In this document: in pieces, positions 1-8,146 of the stretch
Position numbering within the stretch: position 1 is the first letter of the stretch
Layout of the letters: every line of letters starts with the position of its first letter
Source of the DNA: Miltoncostaea sp963770865
GTDB taxonomy: Bacteria; Actinomycetota; Thermoleophilia; Miltoncostaeales; Miltoncostaeaceae
Assembly (NCBI GenBank): GCA_963770865.1
Contig: CAVYRD010000007.1
Span: forward strand, 73,665 to 137,664
Direction of reading: 5' to 3'
DNA length: 64,000 nucleotides
Position numbers and translations under genes: made by a program
Notes under the pieces: model-generated
Database searches by the model: none
Told to the model about the DNA's origin: nothing
Seen by the model: only the letters and a program-made list of their open reading frames with translations

Positions 1-2454
1 GCCGGGGCGGTGGCCTGCGGCCGCTGCGCCCGCGGCCTCGCGGGCCGGGGGCGGCTGACCTGGGGCCTGTTCGCCGCCGGCGAGGCCATCTGGGCGCTGA
101 CCGACCTCGGGGTGGGCGTCGGCCTGCTCGCCGGCGTCGACCCCGCCCCGCCGAGCGTCTTCGACATCACGTGGCTCGCGTTCTACGTCCCGATGTTCGC
201 CGGGGCCCTCGTCCTCTACGGCCGCCTGCGCCCGGAGCGCACCTGGCAGGGGGTGCTCGACGCCGCCCTGGTGAGCGCCGCGATGAGCCTGGTCGGCTGG
301 CATCTGCTGGTCGGCCCGGTGGCGAGCGGCGCGAGCGGCGGGCGGCTCGGGACGCTGGTCAACATGCTCTACCCGATCCTCGACCTGGCCTGCCTGGGGG
401 CCCTCGGCTGGGTCGTGGCGCGCCACATGCGCGCGGCGCCCCCGTGGCTGTGGTGGGTCGTCGCCGCCTTCGGCCTCGGGCTCGCCGCCGACGTCGCCTA
501 CCTGCTCACCTACCTCAACGGGCTGGCCGTCGCGGGCGGCCTCGCGGCCGGCGCCTACATGACCGCGGGCTGGCTCTGGGCCCTCGCCGCCGACCGGCGC
601 CGCATCTGGCCGCGCCGCGTGTGGGAGGCCGGGGTGCGCGGGGCGCCGCCGACCTGGAGCGAGGCGATCCCGGTCGCGAGCGGCCTCGCCGTCGCCGGGC
701 TGATCGCCGCCGGGCGCGGCCCGCTCGGCCTGCTCGCGCTGGCGACGCTCGCCCTCGCGCTCGGCCGCATGGGGCTCACCTACCGCTCCAACCGCTCGCT
801 CATCGCCGAGCGCCGCGCCCAGGAGGAGCGGCTGCGTCAGCTGCTCGGCGAGCAGGCCGCCCTGCGCCGCGTGGCCGAGGCCGTGGCCAGCGGGATGGAG
901 CCGGCCGGCCTCTTCGCCCTGGTCGCGCGGGAGACCGCCGGCCTCTTCCGCGCCGACCTGGGCCTGGTGTGGCGCTTCGAGGGCGAGAGCGCGGAGGCCG
1001 TCGGCTGCTTCGGCGACGCCGCACCCGGCGCCGGCCACCGCATCGAGCTCACGGGCACCGGCGCCGCGCCCAGCGTGGCCCGCAGCGCCGCCTCCACCCG
1101 CGCGTCCTACCCGCTGGAGGGCCCGGCCGGCGGAGGCCTCCACCGTCACGGCATCGCCAGCCCGATCACGGCCGGCGGCGAGCTGTGGGGCTGCGTCCAC
1201 GTCGCCGTGACCCGCGCGGACCCGCGCACGCCGTTCGACGCGGAGGTCACCGAGCGCCTCGCGGGCTTCGCCGACCTCGTCGGGGTGGCCATCGGCAACG
1301 CCGAGGCGCGCCTGGCCCTGGAGGCCCGCGCCGCGACCGACCCGCTCACCGGGCTCGCCAACCACCGCTTCTTCCAGGAGCGGCTGCGCGAGGAGTGGGA
1401 GCGCGCCCGGCGCCACCACCAGGAGCTCGCCCTGGTGCTCGTCGACCTCGACCACTTCAAGCGCATCAACGACGTGTACGGCCACCCGGCCGGCGACGGG
1501 GTGCTCGTGGAGGCGGCCCGGCGGCTGAGCCAGGCCACCCGCTCCCACGACCTCGTGGCCCGCATCGGCGGAGAGGAGTTCGCGTGGGTGCTGCCGTACG
1601 CCTCCGAGGCCGAGGCCCTGGAGGCCGCCGAGCGCGCCCGCGCCCTGATCGGCGGGGCGGCCTTTCCGGGCGTCGGGACCCTGACCGCGTCCTTCGGCAT
1701 GTGCCACGCCTCGGAGGCCTCGGGGCCGAGCGAGCTGCACCAGATGGCCGACGACGCGCTCTACGCCGCCAAGCGCCGGGGCCGCGACCGCGTCTGCAGC
1801 CACCCGCTCGATTCCCCGTCCGGGGAGCCCGACCCGCTGCTCACCGCCAACGGGCGCCGCCGGCAGACCGCGACCGGCGTTCTCAGCCTGGCGCGCGCGG
1901 TGGACGCGAAGGACCCGGCCACCCGCCGCCACTCCGGCCGCGTCGCCGACCTCGCGGTCCAGCTCGCCACCACGCTCGGCTGGGACTCGATCCGCTGCGT
2001 CGGCCTGCGCGACGCCGGCCTGATGCACGACGTCGGCAAGATCGCCGTGTCCGACGCGGTCCTCCTGAAGCCCGGCCCGCTCACGGCCGAGGAGTACGAG
2101 ATCGTGAAGACGCACGCCGCCGTCGGCGCGGGCATCGTGGCCGACGTGCTCAGCCCCGAGCAGGTCGCGTGGGTGCGCCACCACCACGAGCGGGTGGACG
2201 GCCGCGGCTACCCCGACGGGCTCGAGGGCGACGCCATCCCCGAGGGCGCACGCATCCTGGCGCTCGCCGACTCGGTCAACGTGATGATCACGCCGCGCAC
2301 CTACGCGCCGGGCATGACGATCGAGGAGGCCCTCGAGGAGTGCCGCCGGTGCTCCGGCGAGCAGTTCGACCCGCGCGTGGTGGAGGCGCTTGCGCGGCTG
2401 GTCGCGATCGGCGCCGTCGCCCCGCCCCCCGCCCTCTTCGCGGGGCTGACGTAG
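1..2454 (+). CDS. Membrane-anchored GAF-GGDEF-HD-GYP cyclic-di-GMP protein, 5' end cut by the window
   Basis: Predicted bifunctional cyclic-di-GMP enzyme with both a synthesising and a degrading module. The frame is open to base 1, so the true start may lie upstream; residues are counted from the GTG at base 10. Several hydrophobic helices fill the first 250 residues (MASE-like sensor), followed by a GAF-like region at about 270-430. The GGDEF domain has its active-site GGEEF at residues 520-524 and an inhibitory-site RxxD (RSHD, 511-514) five residues before it. A C-terminal HD-GYP phosphodiesterase shows HDVGK at 673-677, HHHE at 724-727 and GRGYP at 731-735. Key residues of both catalytic domains are present, so either activity is possible. 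The signal sensed is unknown. A 55-base gap separates it from the next gene. Confidence 0.9.
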   Translation, partial: AGAVACGRCARGLAGRGRLTWGLFAAGEAIWALTDLGVGVGLLAGVDPAPPSVFDITWLAFYVPMFAGALVLYGRLRPERTWQGVLDAALVSAAMSLVGWHLLVGPVASGASGGRLGTLVNMLYPILDLACLGALGWVVARHMRAAPPWLWWVVAAFGLGLAADVAYLLTYLNGLAVAGGLAAGAYMTAGWLWALAADRRRIWPRRVWEAGVRGAPPTWSEAIPVASGLAVAGLIAAGRGPLGLLALATLALALGRMGLTYRSNRSLIAERRAQEERLRQLLGEQAALRRVAEAVASGMEPAGLFALVARETAGLFRADLGLVWRFEGESAEAVGCFGDAAPGAGHRIELTGTGAAPSVARSAASTRASYPLEGPAGGGLHRHGIASPITAGGELWGCVHVAVTRADPRTPFDAEVTERLAGFADLVGVAIGNAEARLALEARAATDPLTGLANHRFFQERLREEWERARRHHQELALVLVDLDHFKRINDVYGHPAGDGVLVEAARRLSQATRSHDLVARIGGEEFAWVLPYASEAEALEAAERARALIGGAAFPGVGTLTASFGMCHASEASGPSELHQMADDALYAAKRRGRDRVCSHPLDSPSGEPDPLLTANGRRRQTATGVLSLARAVDAKDPATRRHSGRVADLAVQLATTLGWDSIRCVGLRDAGLMHDVGKIAVSDAVLLKPGPLTAEEYEIVKTHAAVGAGIVADVLSPEQVAWVRHHHERVDGRGYPDGLEGDAIPEGARILALADSVNVMITPRTYAPGMTIEEALEECRRCSGEQFDPRVVEALARLVAIGAVAPPPALFAGLT

Positions 2455-2509
2455 GATCACCACACCGCGAGCATCGGCGCCCCCGCGCGCCCGGCCGAGA
2501 GGGCGAGAC

Positions 2510-2908
2510 ATGAGAGAAGAGATCCTGACGGTCCTTGCCAAGGAGCCCGGGCGCTGGACGCCCGGCGCCGTCAGCTGGTCCCTCGGCCGCGAGGCCACCG
2601 GCGTCCTGGGGCGCGACCCCGACCCCGAGGTGGCCGAGGCGGTCGGCGCGCTGATGGAGGAGGGCGCCGTGGTCGAGCTGACCGCCTGCCCGGTCTGCGG
2701 CGCGCCCGGCGTTCTGCACGTCCTGGCCGGCCGCCCGCCGGAGATGGACCAGGCCGTCGCCCCGCTCAACACCGAGGAGCTCAGCGATCGCATCGAGCCC
2801 CTGGTCGCCGCCGGGCAGGTCGAGGTGGCCGAGATCGTGGAGCTCGACGTGCGCCCCTGCTGCGCTCGCACCGGCCGCGCCTGGAGGCGCCCGCCCAAGC
2901 CCGCCTGA
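2510..2908 (+). CDS. Small hypothetical protein with Cys pairs
   Basis: A 132-residue soluble protein I do not recognise. It begins with a short helical segment and is acidic through the middle. A CPVCGAPG knuckle sits at about residues 62-69 and a CC pair near the C-terminus, so it could bind a metal, but a full four-cysteine ribbon is not evident. The ATG at 2510 follows the GAGGGCGAG stretch at a usable ribosome-binding distance. It lies on the same strand and shortly downstream of the cyclic-di-GMP protein; no functional link is shown. Confidence 0.6.
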   Translation: MREEILTVLAKEPGRWTPGAVSWSLGREATGVLGRDPDPEVAEAVGALMEEGAVVELTACPVCGAPGVLHVLAGRPPEMDQAVAPLNTEELSDRIEPLVAAGQVEVAEIVELDVRPCCARTGRAWRRPPKPA

Positions 2909-3025
2909 GCCGCTCGCCGGCAGGTGCGCCGGCGGATCGCCCGTAATACGCTCGCCTGGCGCTCCGTGAGGGCCCGGGCCCCGCCGGGGCGTCATCACCA
3001 TTGGCGACCTCGGGAGGGCTGCGCG

Positions 3026-3394
3026 ATGTCGAGGTACGTGTCGTTCTTCAGCTACACGGGCGAGGCGTGGGGGCAGATGGTCGACAACCCCGCCGACCGC
3101 GCGGAGGCCGCCCGTATTGCGATCGAGCAGGCCGGCGGCCACATGGACGCCTTCTACTGGACCCTCGGGCAGTACGACGGGTTCGTGGTCTACGACATGC
3201 CCGATCCGCTGTCGGCGGCGGCCTACTCGGCCGCGGTCTGCGCGTCCGGGCGCCTCGCGCGCCAGGAGACCTGCCAGGTGCTCGACGACGCCGACGCGCA
3301 GGCGGTGCTCGCGCGGGCCGGTACGGTCGTGCGGTCCTACCGGCCGCCGGGCGCGCCGGCCGACTGGCGGGAGGGGTACGACGCGCTCGGCTGA
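3026..3394 (+). CDS. GYD domain-containing protein
   Basis: A 122-residue protein with the pattern of GYD-domain proteins: a short N-terminal strand (SRYVSFFSYTGE), a helix with a central Gly-Gly, and the family's signature region, here read as QYDGFVVYDMPD. The ATG at 3026 is preceded by GGAGGG at a good spacing, so the longer reading from 2924 is not needed. These small dimeric alpha/beta barrel-like proteins are widespread in actinobacteria and lack an assigned function. It converges on the metallo-beta-lactamase-like gene, with only 12 bases between the stops. Confidence 0.75.
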   Translation: MSRYVSFFSYTGEAWGQMVDNPADRAEAARIAIEQAGGHMDAFYWTLGQYDGFVVYDMPDPLSAAAYSAAVCASGRLARQETCQVLDDADAQAVLARAGTVVRSYRPPGAPADWREGYDALG

Positions 3395-3399
3395 GCGCG

Positions 3400-3419
3400 G
3401 GCCGCCCTAGGAGGCGGCC
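3400..3419. terminator. Short GC hairpin between convergent genes
   Basis: A 7-bp perfect stem (GGCCGCC / GGCGGCC) with a 6-base loop lies between the convergent stops at 3394 and 3407. There is no T tract, so a role as a bidirectional terminator is only suggested by position. Confidence 0.35.
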
Positions 3420-4033
3420 GGCGCCGCGCCGCCCTGCTCGGCGACGAATCGCCGCACCGCCTCCTTGGCCCCGCCGGCGATCGGCCGCCCGTGGGCGGGC
3501 AGGAGCGTGTCCCAGTCCTCGTCGAGCAGGCGCGCGTAGGCCTCCAGGAGCCGGGCCCGCGTGCGCGGCGGGTCGAACATCAGGTTGTCGGGGACGAAGC
3601 CGAGCGGCCCGTCGGGCGGGAAGCGGACCAGGCCATCGGCAACGGCGAGGGCCTTGTGGGAGCGGCAGAGGAGGGCCGTCTCGTCGGGGCAGATGCCGCC
3701 CACCTCGAACGAGGTCACACCCCCCGGCAGCTCGTCGCCCGGGGTGAAGAACTCCACCGGCTCGCCGTGGGTGAACTCCTGGGCGCCCAGGCGGCTGCAG
3801 AGCACGCGGGTGCCGTAGCGCTCGGCGAACTCCCCCGCGTCGCGGTAGTGGTGCCGGTTGGTGAGGAGCGCCGCCACCGGGCTGCCGGACGCGTCGAACC
3901 ACCCGATGCCCTCGGGCGGGACGCGCGGGTCGATGAGCACCCGCTCCGCGGCGAGCCAGTAGGTGCTGATCTCGATGCCCCACCGCGCGTGGACCGTCGT
4001 CCAGTGCCAGAGGCCGGGGAGGATCTCGTCCAT
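3407..4033 (-). CDS. Metallo-beta-lactamase-fold protein with degenerate metal motif
   Basis: A 208-residue protein with the layout of the metallo-beta-lactamase superfamily: an N-terminal strand pattern (LPGLWHWTT), the region where THxHxDH normally lies, and a late LLPAHGRPI that preserves a family histidine. The central motif reads TNRHHYRDAG, so the first His, the Asp and the third His of the canonical motif are Asn, Tyr and Arg. It may bind metal weakly or not at all, or use it differently; hydrolase activity should not be assumed. It lies downstream of gad on the same strand but behind a perfect 15-bp hairpin, so it probably has its own promoter. Confidence 0.7.
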   Translation of the reverse strand: MDEILPGLWHWTTVHARWGIEISTYWLAAERVLIDPRVPPEGIGWFDASGSPVAALLTNRHHYRDAGEFAERYGTRVLCSRLGAQEFTHGEPVEFFTPGDELPGGVTSFEVGGICPDETALLCRSHKALAVADGLVRFPPDGPLGFVPDNLMFDPPRTRARLLEAYARLLDEDWDTLLPAHGRPIAGGAKEAVRRFVAEQGGAAPAAS

Positions 4034-4046
4034 CGCCTCAGTCTCC

Positions 4047-4079
4047 CACGCGCGCCGGCGCCCCGCGCCGGCGCGCGTG
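4047..4079. terminator. Perfect 15-bp inverted repeat downstream of gad
   Basis: Two 15-base arms (4047-4061 and 4065-4079) are perfectly complementary around a three-base loop. The hairpin lies in the 70-base gap between the gad stop and the next minus-strand start. It has no T run. A GC-type terminator for the yrhK-gad operon is the simplest reading; an operator for the downstream gene is the alternative. Confidence 0.55.
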
Positions 4080-4103
4080 CCGGCGCGCGGGCGCCCCCCG
4101 TGG

Positions 4104-5477
4104 TCAGTACCCGGTGCCGGTCTTGACGCGCTTGCGGTCCAGGGCGTGCAGGCCGCCCTTCTGGTCGAGCGTCGCGCACGCCTGCGCGATGTCGGTGGCG
4201 AGCGTCTCGACGAGCGGCTGCCCGAGCGTCTCCTTGCACAGCGCGCGCAGGATCGTCATGTGGTCCGCCTCGGGCGGCAGCGTGTAGGCGGGCACCATCC
4301 AGCCGCGCTCCGCGGCGAGCTGCGAGGCGACGTCGAACTCGTCGTAGGCGCGATCGCCGGTCAGACGGAAGGCGACGAGCGGCAACTGCTCGTTGTGGTG
4401 CTCGCCGACCAGCTCGAAGTTCCCGGTCGCGACGATCCGCTCGCTCAACAGGCGCGCGTTGTGCTGCATCGTCTCCATGATCGCGCGGTAGCCCTCGCGC
4501 CCGTACCGGACGAAGTTGTAGTACTGGGCCAGCACCATGGAGGCGCCCGTCGAGAAGTTCAGCGTGAACGTCGCGTCGCGCTTGCCGAGGTAGTCCTCGT
4601 AGAAGACGAGGTCCTCGGGCAGGTCGGCCGGCTCGCGGAACACCAGCCATCCCAGCCCCGGGTACACCAGGCCGTACTTGTGGCCGGAGACGTTGATCGA
4701 GCGCACCTGCTCGAGCCGGAAGTCCCACGGCGTGTCGGGGTACAGGAAGGGCCACACGAAGCCGCCGCTCGCGCCGTCGACGTGGATCGGGACGTCGAGC
4801 CCGCGGTCGTTCTTGAGGCGCAGGAGGAGGTCGTTGATGCCGCTGATGTCGTCGGCGTGGCCGGTGAAGGTGGTGCCCAGGACCGCGGCGACGCCGATCG
4901 TGTTCTCGTCGACGTGCGGCTCGACGTCCTCGGGCCCGATCGTCAGCTTGTCGGGCTTCAACGGGATGATGCGGGGCTCGACGTCGAAGTAGCGGCAGAA
5001 CTTGTCCCAGACCACGTGGACGTCGGCGCCGAAGACGAGGTTCGGCCGGTCCGTGGCGAGGCCCGCCTGCTCACGGCGCGCGCGCCACTTCCACTTCAGG
5101 CTCAGGGCGCCGAGCATGATCGCCTCCGACGATCCCTGCGTCCGCGTGCCGGTGGTCGGCCCGGGGGCGTGGTACAGGTCGGCGAGCATCCGGATGCAGC
5201 GCTGCTCGATCTCGGCGGTCTGCGGGTACTCGGCGTGGTCGATGTAGTTGCGGTGCAGGTTCTCGGCGATGACCCGCTGCGCTTCGGGCTCCATCCATGT
5301 CGTCACGAACGTCGCGAGGTTGCGCATCGGGATCCCGTCGAGGATCAGCTCCTCCCCGAGCAGCCGCATCGCCTCCACGGGCGGCATCCCGTGGTCCGGG
5401 AGCCGTCCGTCGGGCGCGTCGTTGCGGAGGAAGGCGGTCCCGTAGCGGTCGGCGTACGGCGGCTCTGCGCTCGTCAT
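4104..5477 (-). CDS. gadB: Glutamate decarboxylase
   Basis: A PLP-dependent enzyme converting L-glutamate to GABA and CO2 while consuming a proton. At 457 residues it has the normal bacterial GadB length. It carries the GadA/B N-terminal signature (GIPMRNLATFV, NYIDHAEYP), the cofactor region TRTQGSSEAIMLGAL, the Asp in IHVDGASGG and the PLP-binding lysine K267 in SGHKYG. The C-terminus ends KTGTGY and includes a histidine (GGLHALD), as in pH-gated enzymes. Its ATG overlaps the TGA of the upstream YrhK-like gene by four bases, so the two are translationally coupled. No GadC-type glutamate/GABA antiporter is seen nearby. A role in acid stress or GABA metabolism is inferred from the family. Confidence 0.95.
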   Translation of the reverse strand: MTSAEPPYADRYGTAFLRNDAPDGRLPDHGMPPVEAMRLLGEELILDGIPMRNLATFVTTWMEPEAQRVIAENLHRNYIDHAEYPQTAEIEQRCIRMLADLYHAPGPTTGTRTQGSSEAIMLGALSLKWKWRARREQAGLATDRPNLVFGADVHVVWDKFCRYFDVEPRIIPLKPDKLTIGPEDVEPHVDENTIGVAAVLGTTFTGHADDISGINDLLLRLKNDRGLDVPIHVDGASGGFVWPFLYPDTPWDFRLEQVRSINVSGHKYGLVYPGLGWLVFREPADLPEDLVFYEDYLGKRDATFTLNFSTGASMVLAQYYNFVRYGREGYRAIMETMQHNARLLSERIVATGNFELVGEHHNEQLPLVAFRLTGDRAYDEFDVASQLAAERGWMVPAYTLPPEADHMTILRALCKETLGQPLVETLATDIAQACATLDQKGGLHALDRKRVKTGTGY

Positions 5478-6169
5478 GGATGACCCCCGAGTCGGATGGT
5501 GGACCCACCGTCCGGCACCGGCGGCGTTCCGGCATCACCCGATTCGGGTGAACGCCCGGGGCGTCCGCCGAGCAGCGTGCCCATCGCGCAGGCCAGGAAG
5601 CAGGCCGCGCCGAGGCACGTGTTCAGGTTCGCCGCCGCGAGGTCGCGCACGGTCCCGCTCGACGGGACGACGTATCCCGCGATCGCCGAGATGCCGAAGA
5701 AGATGCAGCCGAGCAGGTTGATCCCCGGCTGCCACCAGCCCGGCGACCCCCGCGCGGGCAGCCACCCGCGCCGCGGCGCGGCGCGGTAGGCGATCGCGCC
5801 CGAGACCAGGAAGCACACCGAGCCGAACGCGTCCGGCCGCCAGACGAGCCGGTCGTAGTCGGGATTGGAGATCGCCGTGTCCAGGGCGCGCCAGGTCGAG
5901 ACGTTGAAGAAGAGCGTCCCGGCCGACTGGATGACCGCGCTCCACCAGGCGGCCGCTCCGGCGCCCGGCTCGTCGCGGCCGCCGAACGCCAGCGACGTCT
6001 GGAGCGCGCCGCCCAGCGTGAAGAAGATCGAGCCCACGAAGAAGGTGACCGCATCCGCGCGTCCACCGACCAGCTCGGCGTAGCCGGGAAACGGCCCGAC
6101 CAGGAAGCACACCGATCCGACGGCGAACGACAGCGCCATCCATCGTTCACGATTCACGACCGCGAGCAT
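5474..6169 (-). CDS. YrhK-like multi-pass membrane protein
   Basis: A 231-residue hydrophobic protein with five or six membrane helices. Two similar blocks, SVCFLVGPFPGY near the N-terminus and SVCFLVSGAIAY in the middle, suggest an internal duplication of a YrhK-type unit. The start at 6169 was chosen because GGAG lies about eight bases upstream (GCGGAGCTGGG); the frame is open further upstream without recognisable sequence. Its stop overlaps the gad start as ATGA. YrhK-domain proteins have no established function. Tight coupling to glutamate decarboxylase suggests a membrane partner of GABA/acid metabolism, which is an inference only. Confidence 0.75.
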   Translation of the reverse strand: MLAVVNRERWMALSFAVGSVCFLVGPFPGYAELVGGRADAVTFFVGSIFFTLGGALQTSLAFGGRDEPGAGAAAWWSAVIQSAGTLFFNVSTWRALDTAISNPDYDRLVWRPDAFGSVCFLVSGAIAYRAAPRRGWLPARGSPGWWQPGINLLGCIFFGISAIAGYVVPSSGTVRDLAAANLNTCLGAACFLACAMGTLLGGRPGRSPESGDAGTPPVPDGGSTIRLGGHP

Positions 6170-6276
6170 CCCAGCTCCGCCCGCCACGCCATCATCCGCA
6201 TGGGATGATCCGTCGGGAACGGCGTCAAGCCGGATCCACGACGACGTTCCGGGCGACGACATCTGGCAGGCGGCCG

Positions 6277-6309
6277 GCGAATGGCGGGACCCAGATTCGA
6301 ACTGGGGAC
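6277..6309. repeat. tRNA-Phe 3'-end fragment, old attachment site remnant
   Basis: These 33 bases are identical to 34209-34241, which is the 3' end of the intact tRNA-Phe gene plus five flanking bases. The match covers the T arm and acceptor stem, then stops; the anticodon arm is missing. A truncated integrase whose C-terminus points at this repeat follows immediately. The arrangement copies that of the intact element at 18447, so this is read as the left attachment site of an older, decayed element. Confidence 0.75.
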
Positions 6310-6800
6310 GGAGTGTGCTCGTGCATCTCGCCGCCATCGCGGCCAGGGCACACGGGGCCGAAGGGGCTTGCCCCCTCAGCAGAGGATTCGACCCGCCACA
6401 AGCGCAGCCGCTCGGCGAACGTCTCCCCGATGCAGAAGACGATGCGGCTGCGCCGCCCCTTGGTCGGGCGCCCCGCATAGCCACGACGCGCCTCGATGCC
6501 GCGATCAGCGAGTCGGACGTCGGGCCACCGTAGCCCGCAGATCTCAGACCGCCGCCGCCCGCCTTCTGCGGCGGCGCGCAGCATGGTCTCGATCCGGAGC
6601 GTCTGGCCCGAGTGGTTGAGCAGGGCAGCCAGACCTGTCTCGTCGAGTACCCGCCGGGCACCAACCCGGTCGGGGTCTGACGGAGGCATGGCGAGTTTGG
6701 CGGCGGGGTTCATCGCAATCAGCCCGTCGCCGACCGCCGCCTCAAGGATGAGGCGAAGAACGCGAAAGGCCCCGAGCTGCAAACGCCCTCCGTCAGTTCG
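6282..6800 (-). pseudogene. Truncated tyrosine integrase
   Basis: Internal fragment of a phage-type tyrosine recombinase. It starts in the core-binding domain (a segment ending EAAVGDGLIAMNPA) and continues into the catalytic domain with the first catalytic Arg region (RRSEICGLRWPDV) and TKGRRSRIV. It then reads up to PGRDGGEMHEHTP and breaks exactly at the tRNA-Phe fragment, losing the HxxR, His/Trp and Tyr nucleophile motifs. The 5' end is also missing, ending against the glycosyltransferase stop at 6805. The remnant is clearly related to the intact integrase at 19370-20617 (shared RVLD, LRI.TM.RA, TKGRR). It cannot be active. Confidence 0.8.
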
Positions 6801-6804
6801 AGAT

Positions 6805-8136
6805 CTAGCGCGTGCGCGTCGCGTCCTCGCGGCTCGACGTCCCGGATCCGTTGTCCGACGGGAAACCCGCCCGGAGCGCGGAGGGGATGTTGCGCACGAG
6901 CTCCAACGGGTTGCGCCTGAGGTTGTACCGGAGGCCGACCGGCGGCCGTCTCTCGAGGCGTCCGCGCTTCTGCTCGAGGATCTGGATGTAGAGGTCCTCC
7001 ACCCGCGAGCACACGCCCTCCCACGAGTAGCGCTCGCTCGCGATGCGGCGTCCGCGGGCGCCCCAGTCCGCGCGCAGGGCCTCATCGTCGAGGAGCTCGC
7101 CGATGCCCGCCGCAAGGTCCGCTGCGTCGCCCGGCGCCACGAACCGGCCCGGGGCGCCGTCGCGGATCACCTGGCGAAAGCCCGCGTTGTCGGCGCAGGC
7201 GATCGGCGTGCCGCTCGCCATCGCCTCGACGAGGACCACCCCGAACGACGCGAGCACGCACGGGGCGGCGAAGACGGTGGCCTCGCGATAGAGCCGGGGG
7301 CGCTCCTCGTCGAGCAGTCCCAGCCACTCGATCCGGTCCCAGACCCCCAGGCTCCGCGCCCTGCGGTGGTAGATGGGACGCATCGGTCCGTCGCCCACCA
7401 CCTGGACGATGAAGTCGCGCCCCTCGTCCTGCAGGATGCGCGCCGCCTCCAGGAGGGTGCCGAGGCCGTTGCGCGGGTCGAAGCGGCCGACGAACAGGAT
7501 CCTGGGCGGACCGGGCGGTCGGGATGCGCCGGCGGGAAGTGGGCGGTAGAGGCCGGTGTCGACGCCGTTCGGGATGATCTCGAAGTCCTGTTCGAAGTAC
7601 GGGCGCAGGGCCGTCACGCAGGCCTCCGAGACGGCGATGAGCCGGTCGGTGCGGGCGATCGCGCTCTGGACGTAGGCGAAGAAGTACTTGTAGCCCCAGT
7701 GGCCGCCTTCGAAATAGGTGTGGAAAGTCCCCACGTTGACCGGCGCGCGCGACGTGCGAAGCGCCCAGAGGCAGATCATCGGCGGCGCCAACCCCTGCGC
7801 ATGCACGACGTCCATGCCGCGCAGGGCGCGCGCGACCCGCGGCTTCACGCCCAGGCCGACGGTCACCCGCGCGATGGACCCGTTCGACGCCAGGGGCATC
7901 GAGAGGCCGACGCGAACGGTCCGATAGCCGTGCTCCCTCAGGTTCCGCGCGTCGATCGCCCGCGCGCGCCGCCTGAGGCGCAGAGGGGCGCGGCTGGTGA
8001 GCACGGTCACCTCATGGCCGCGCGCGGCCAGCTGCCGGCTCAGGTTGTGGACGTGCTCGGGCACGCCTCCGAGCACCGGGTAGGCGAACTCCGTGACCAT
8101 CGCGATCTTCAGGCGTGGACGGCGCGTCTCCGACAC
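6805..8136 (-). CDS. GT4-family glycosyltransferase
   Basis: A 443-residue GT-B glycosyltransferase resembling GT4 mannosyl/glucosyl transferases that use nucleotide sugars. The N-terminal domain has the acceptor-side glycine motif GGVPEHVHNLSRQLAARGHEV, given here by position (about residues 19-38). The C-terminal domain has ILFVGRFDPRNG (KxxG region), the VVGDGPM loop and the E-x7-E nucleotide-sugar motif as FGVVLVEAMASGTP. The GTG at 8136 lies 10 bases after the stop of the upstream regulator, so the two are probably one transcript. The C-terminal tail after the family core is Arg-rich. The substrate cannot be told; cell-envelope glycolipid synthesis is a guess from the family. Confidence 0.85.
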   Translation of the reverse strand: MSETRRPRLKIAMVTEFAYPVLGGVPEHVHNLSRQLAARGHEVTVLTSRAPLRLRRRARAIDARNLREHGYRTVRVGLSMPLASNGSIARVTVGLGVKPRVARALRGMDVVHAQGLAPPMICLWALRTSRAPVNVGTFHTYFEGGHWGYKYFFAYVQSAIARTDRLIAVSEACVTALRPYFEQDFEIIPNGVDTGLYRPLPAGASRPPGPPRILFVGRFDPRNGLGTLLEAARILQDEGRDFIVQVVGDGPMRPIYHRRARSLGVWDRIEWLGLLDEERPRLYREATVFAAPCVLASFGVVLVEAMASGTPIACADNAGFRQVIRDGAPGRFVAPGDAADLAAGIGELLDDEALRADWGARGRRIASERYSWEGVCSRVEDLYIQILEQKRGRLERRPPVGLRYNLRRNPLELVRNIPSALRAGFPSDNGSGTSSREDATRTR

Positions 8137-8146
8137 GGGTCCGACG

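Noticed and set aside
2262..2310. Inactive HD-GYP domain due to the ADSVNVM change
   Set aside because: The second Asp of the usual ADxxD region is Asn here, but the metal-binding first Asp, HD pair, HHE and GRGYP are kept, so inactivity cannot be claimed.
6277..6309. tRNA gene at the left repeat
   Set aside because: Only the T arm and acceptor 3' strand remain.
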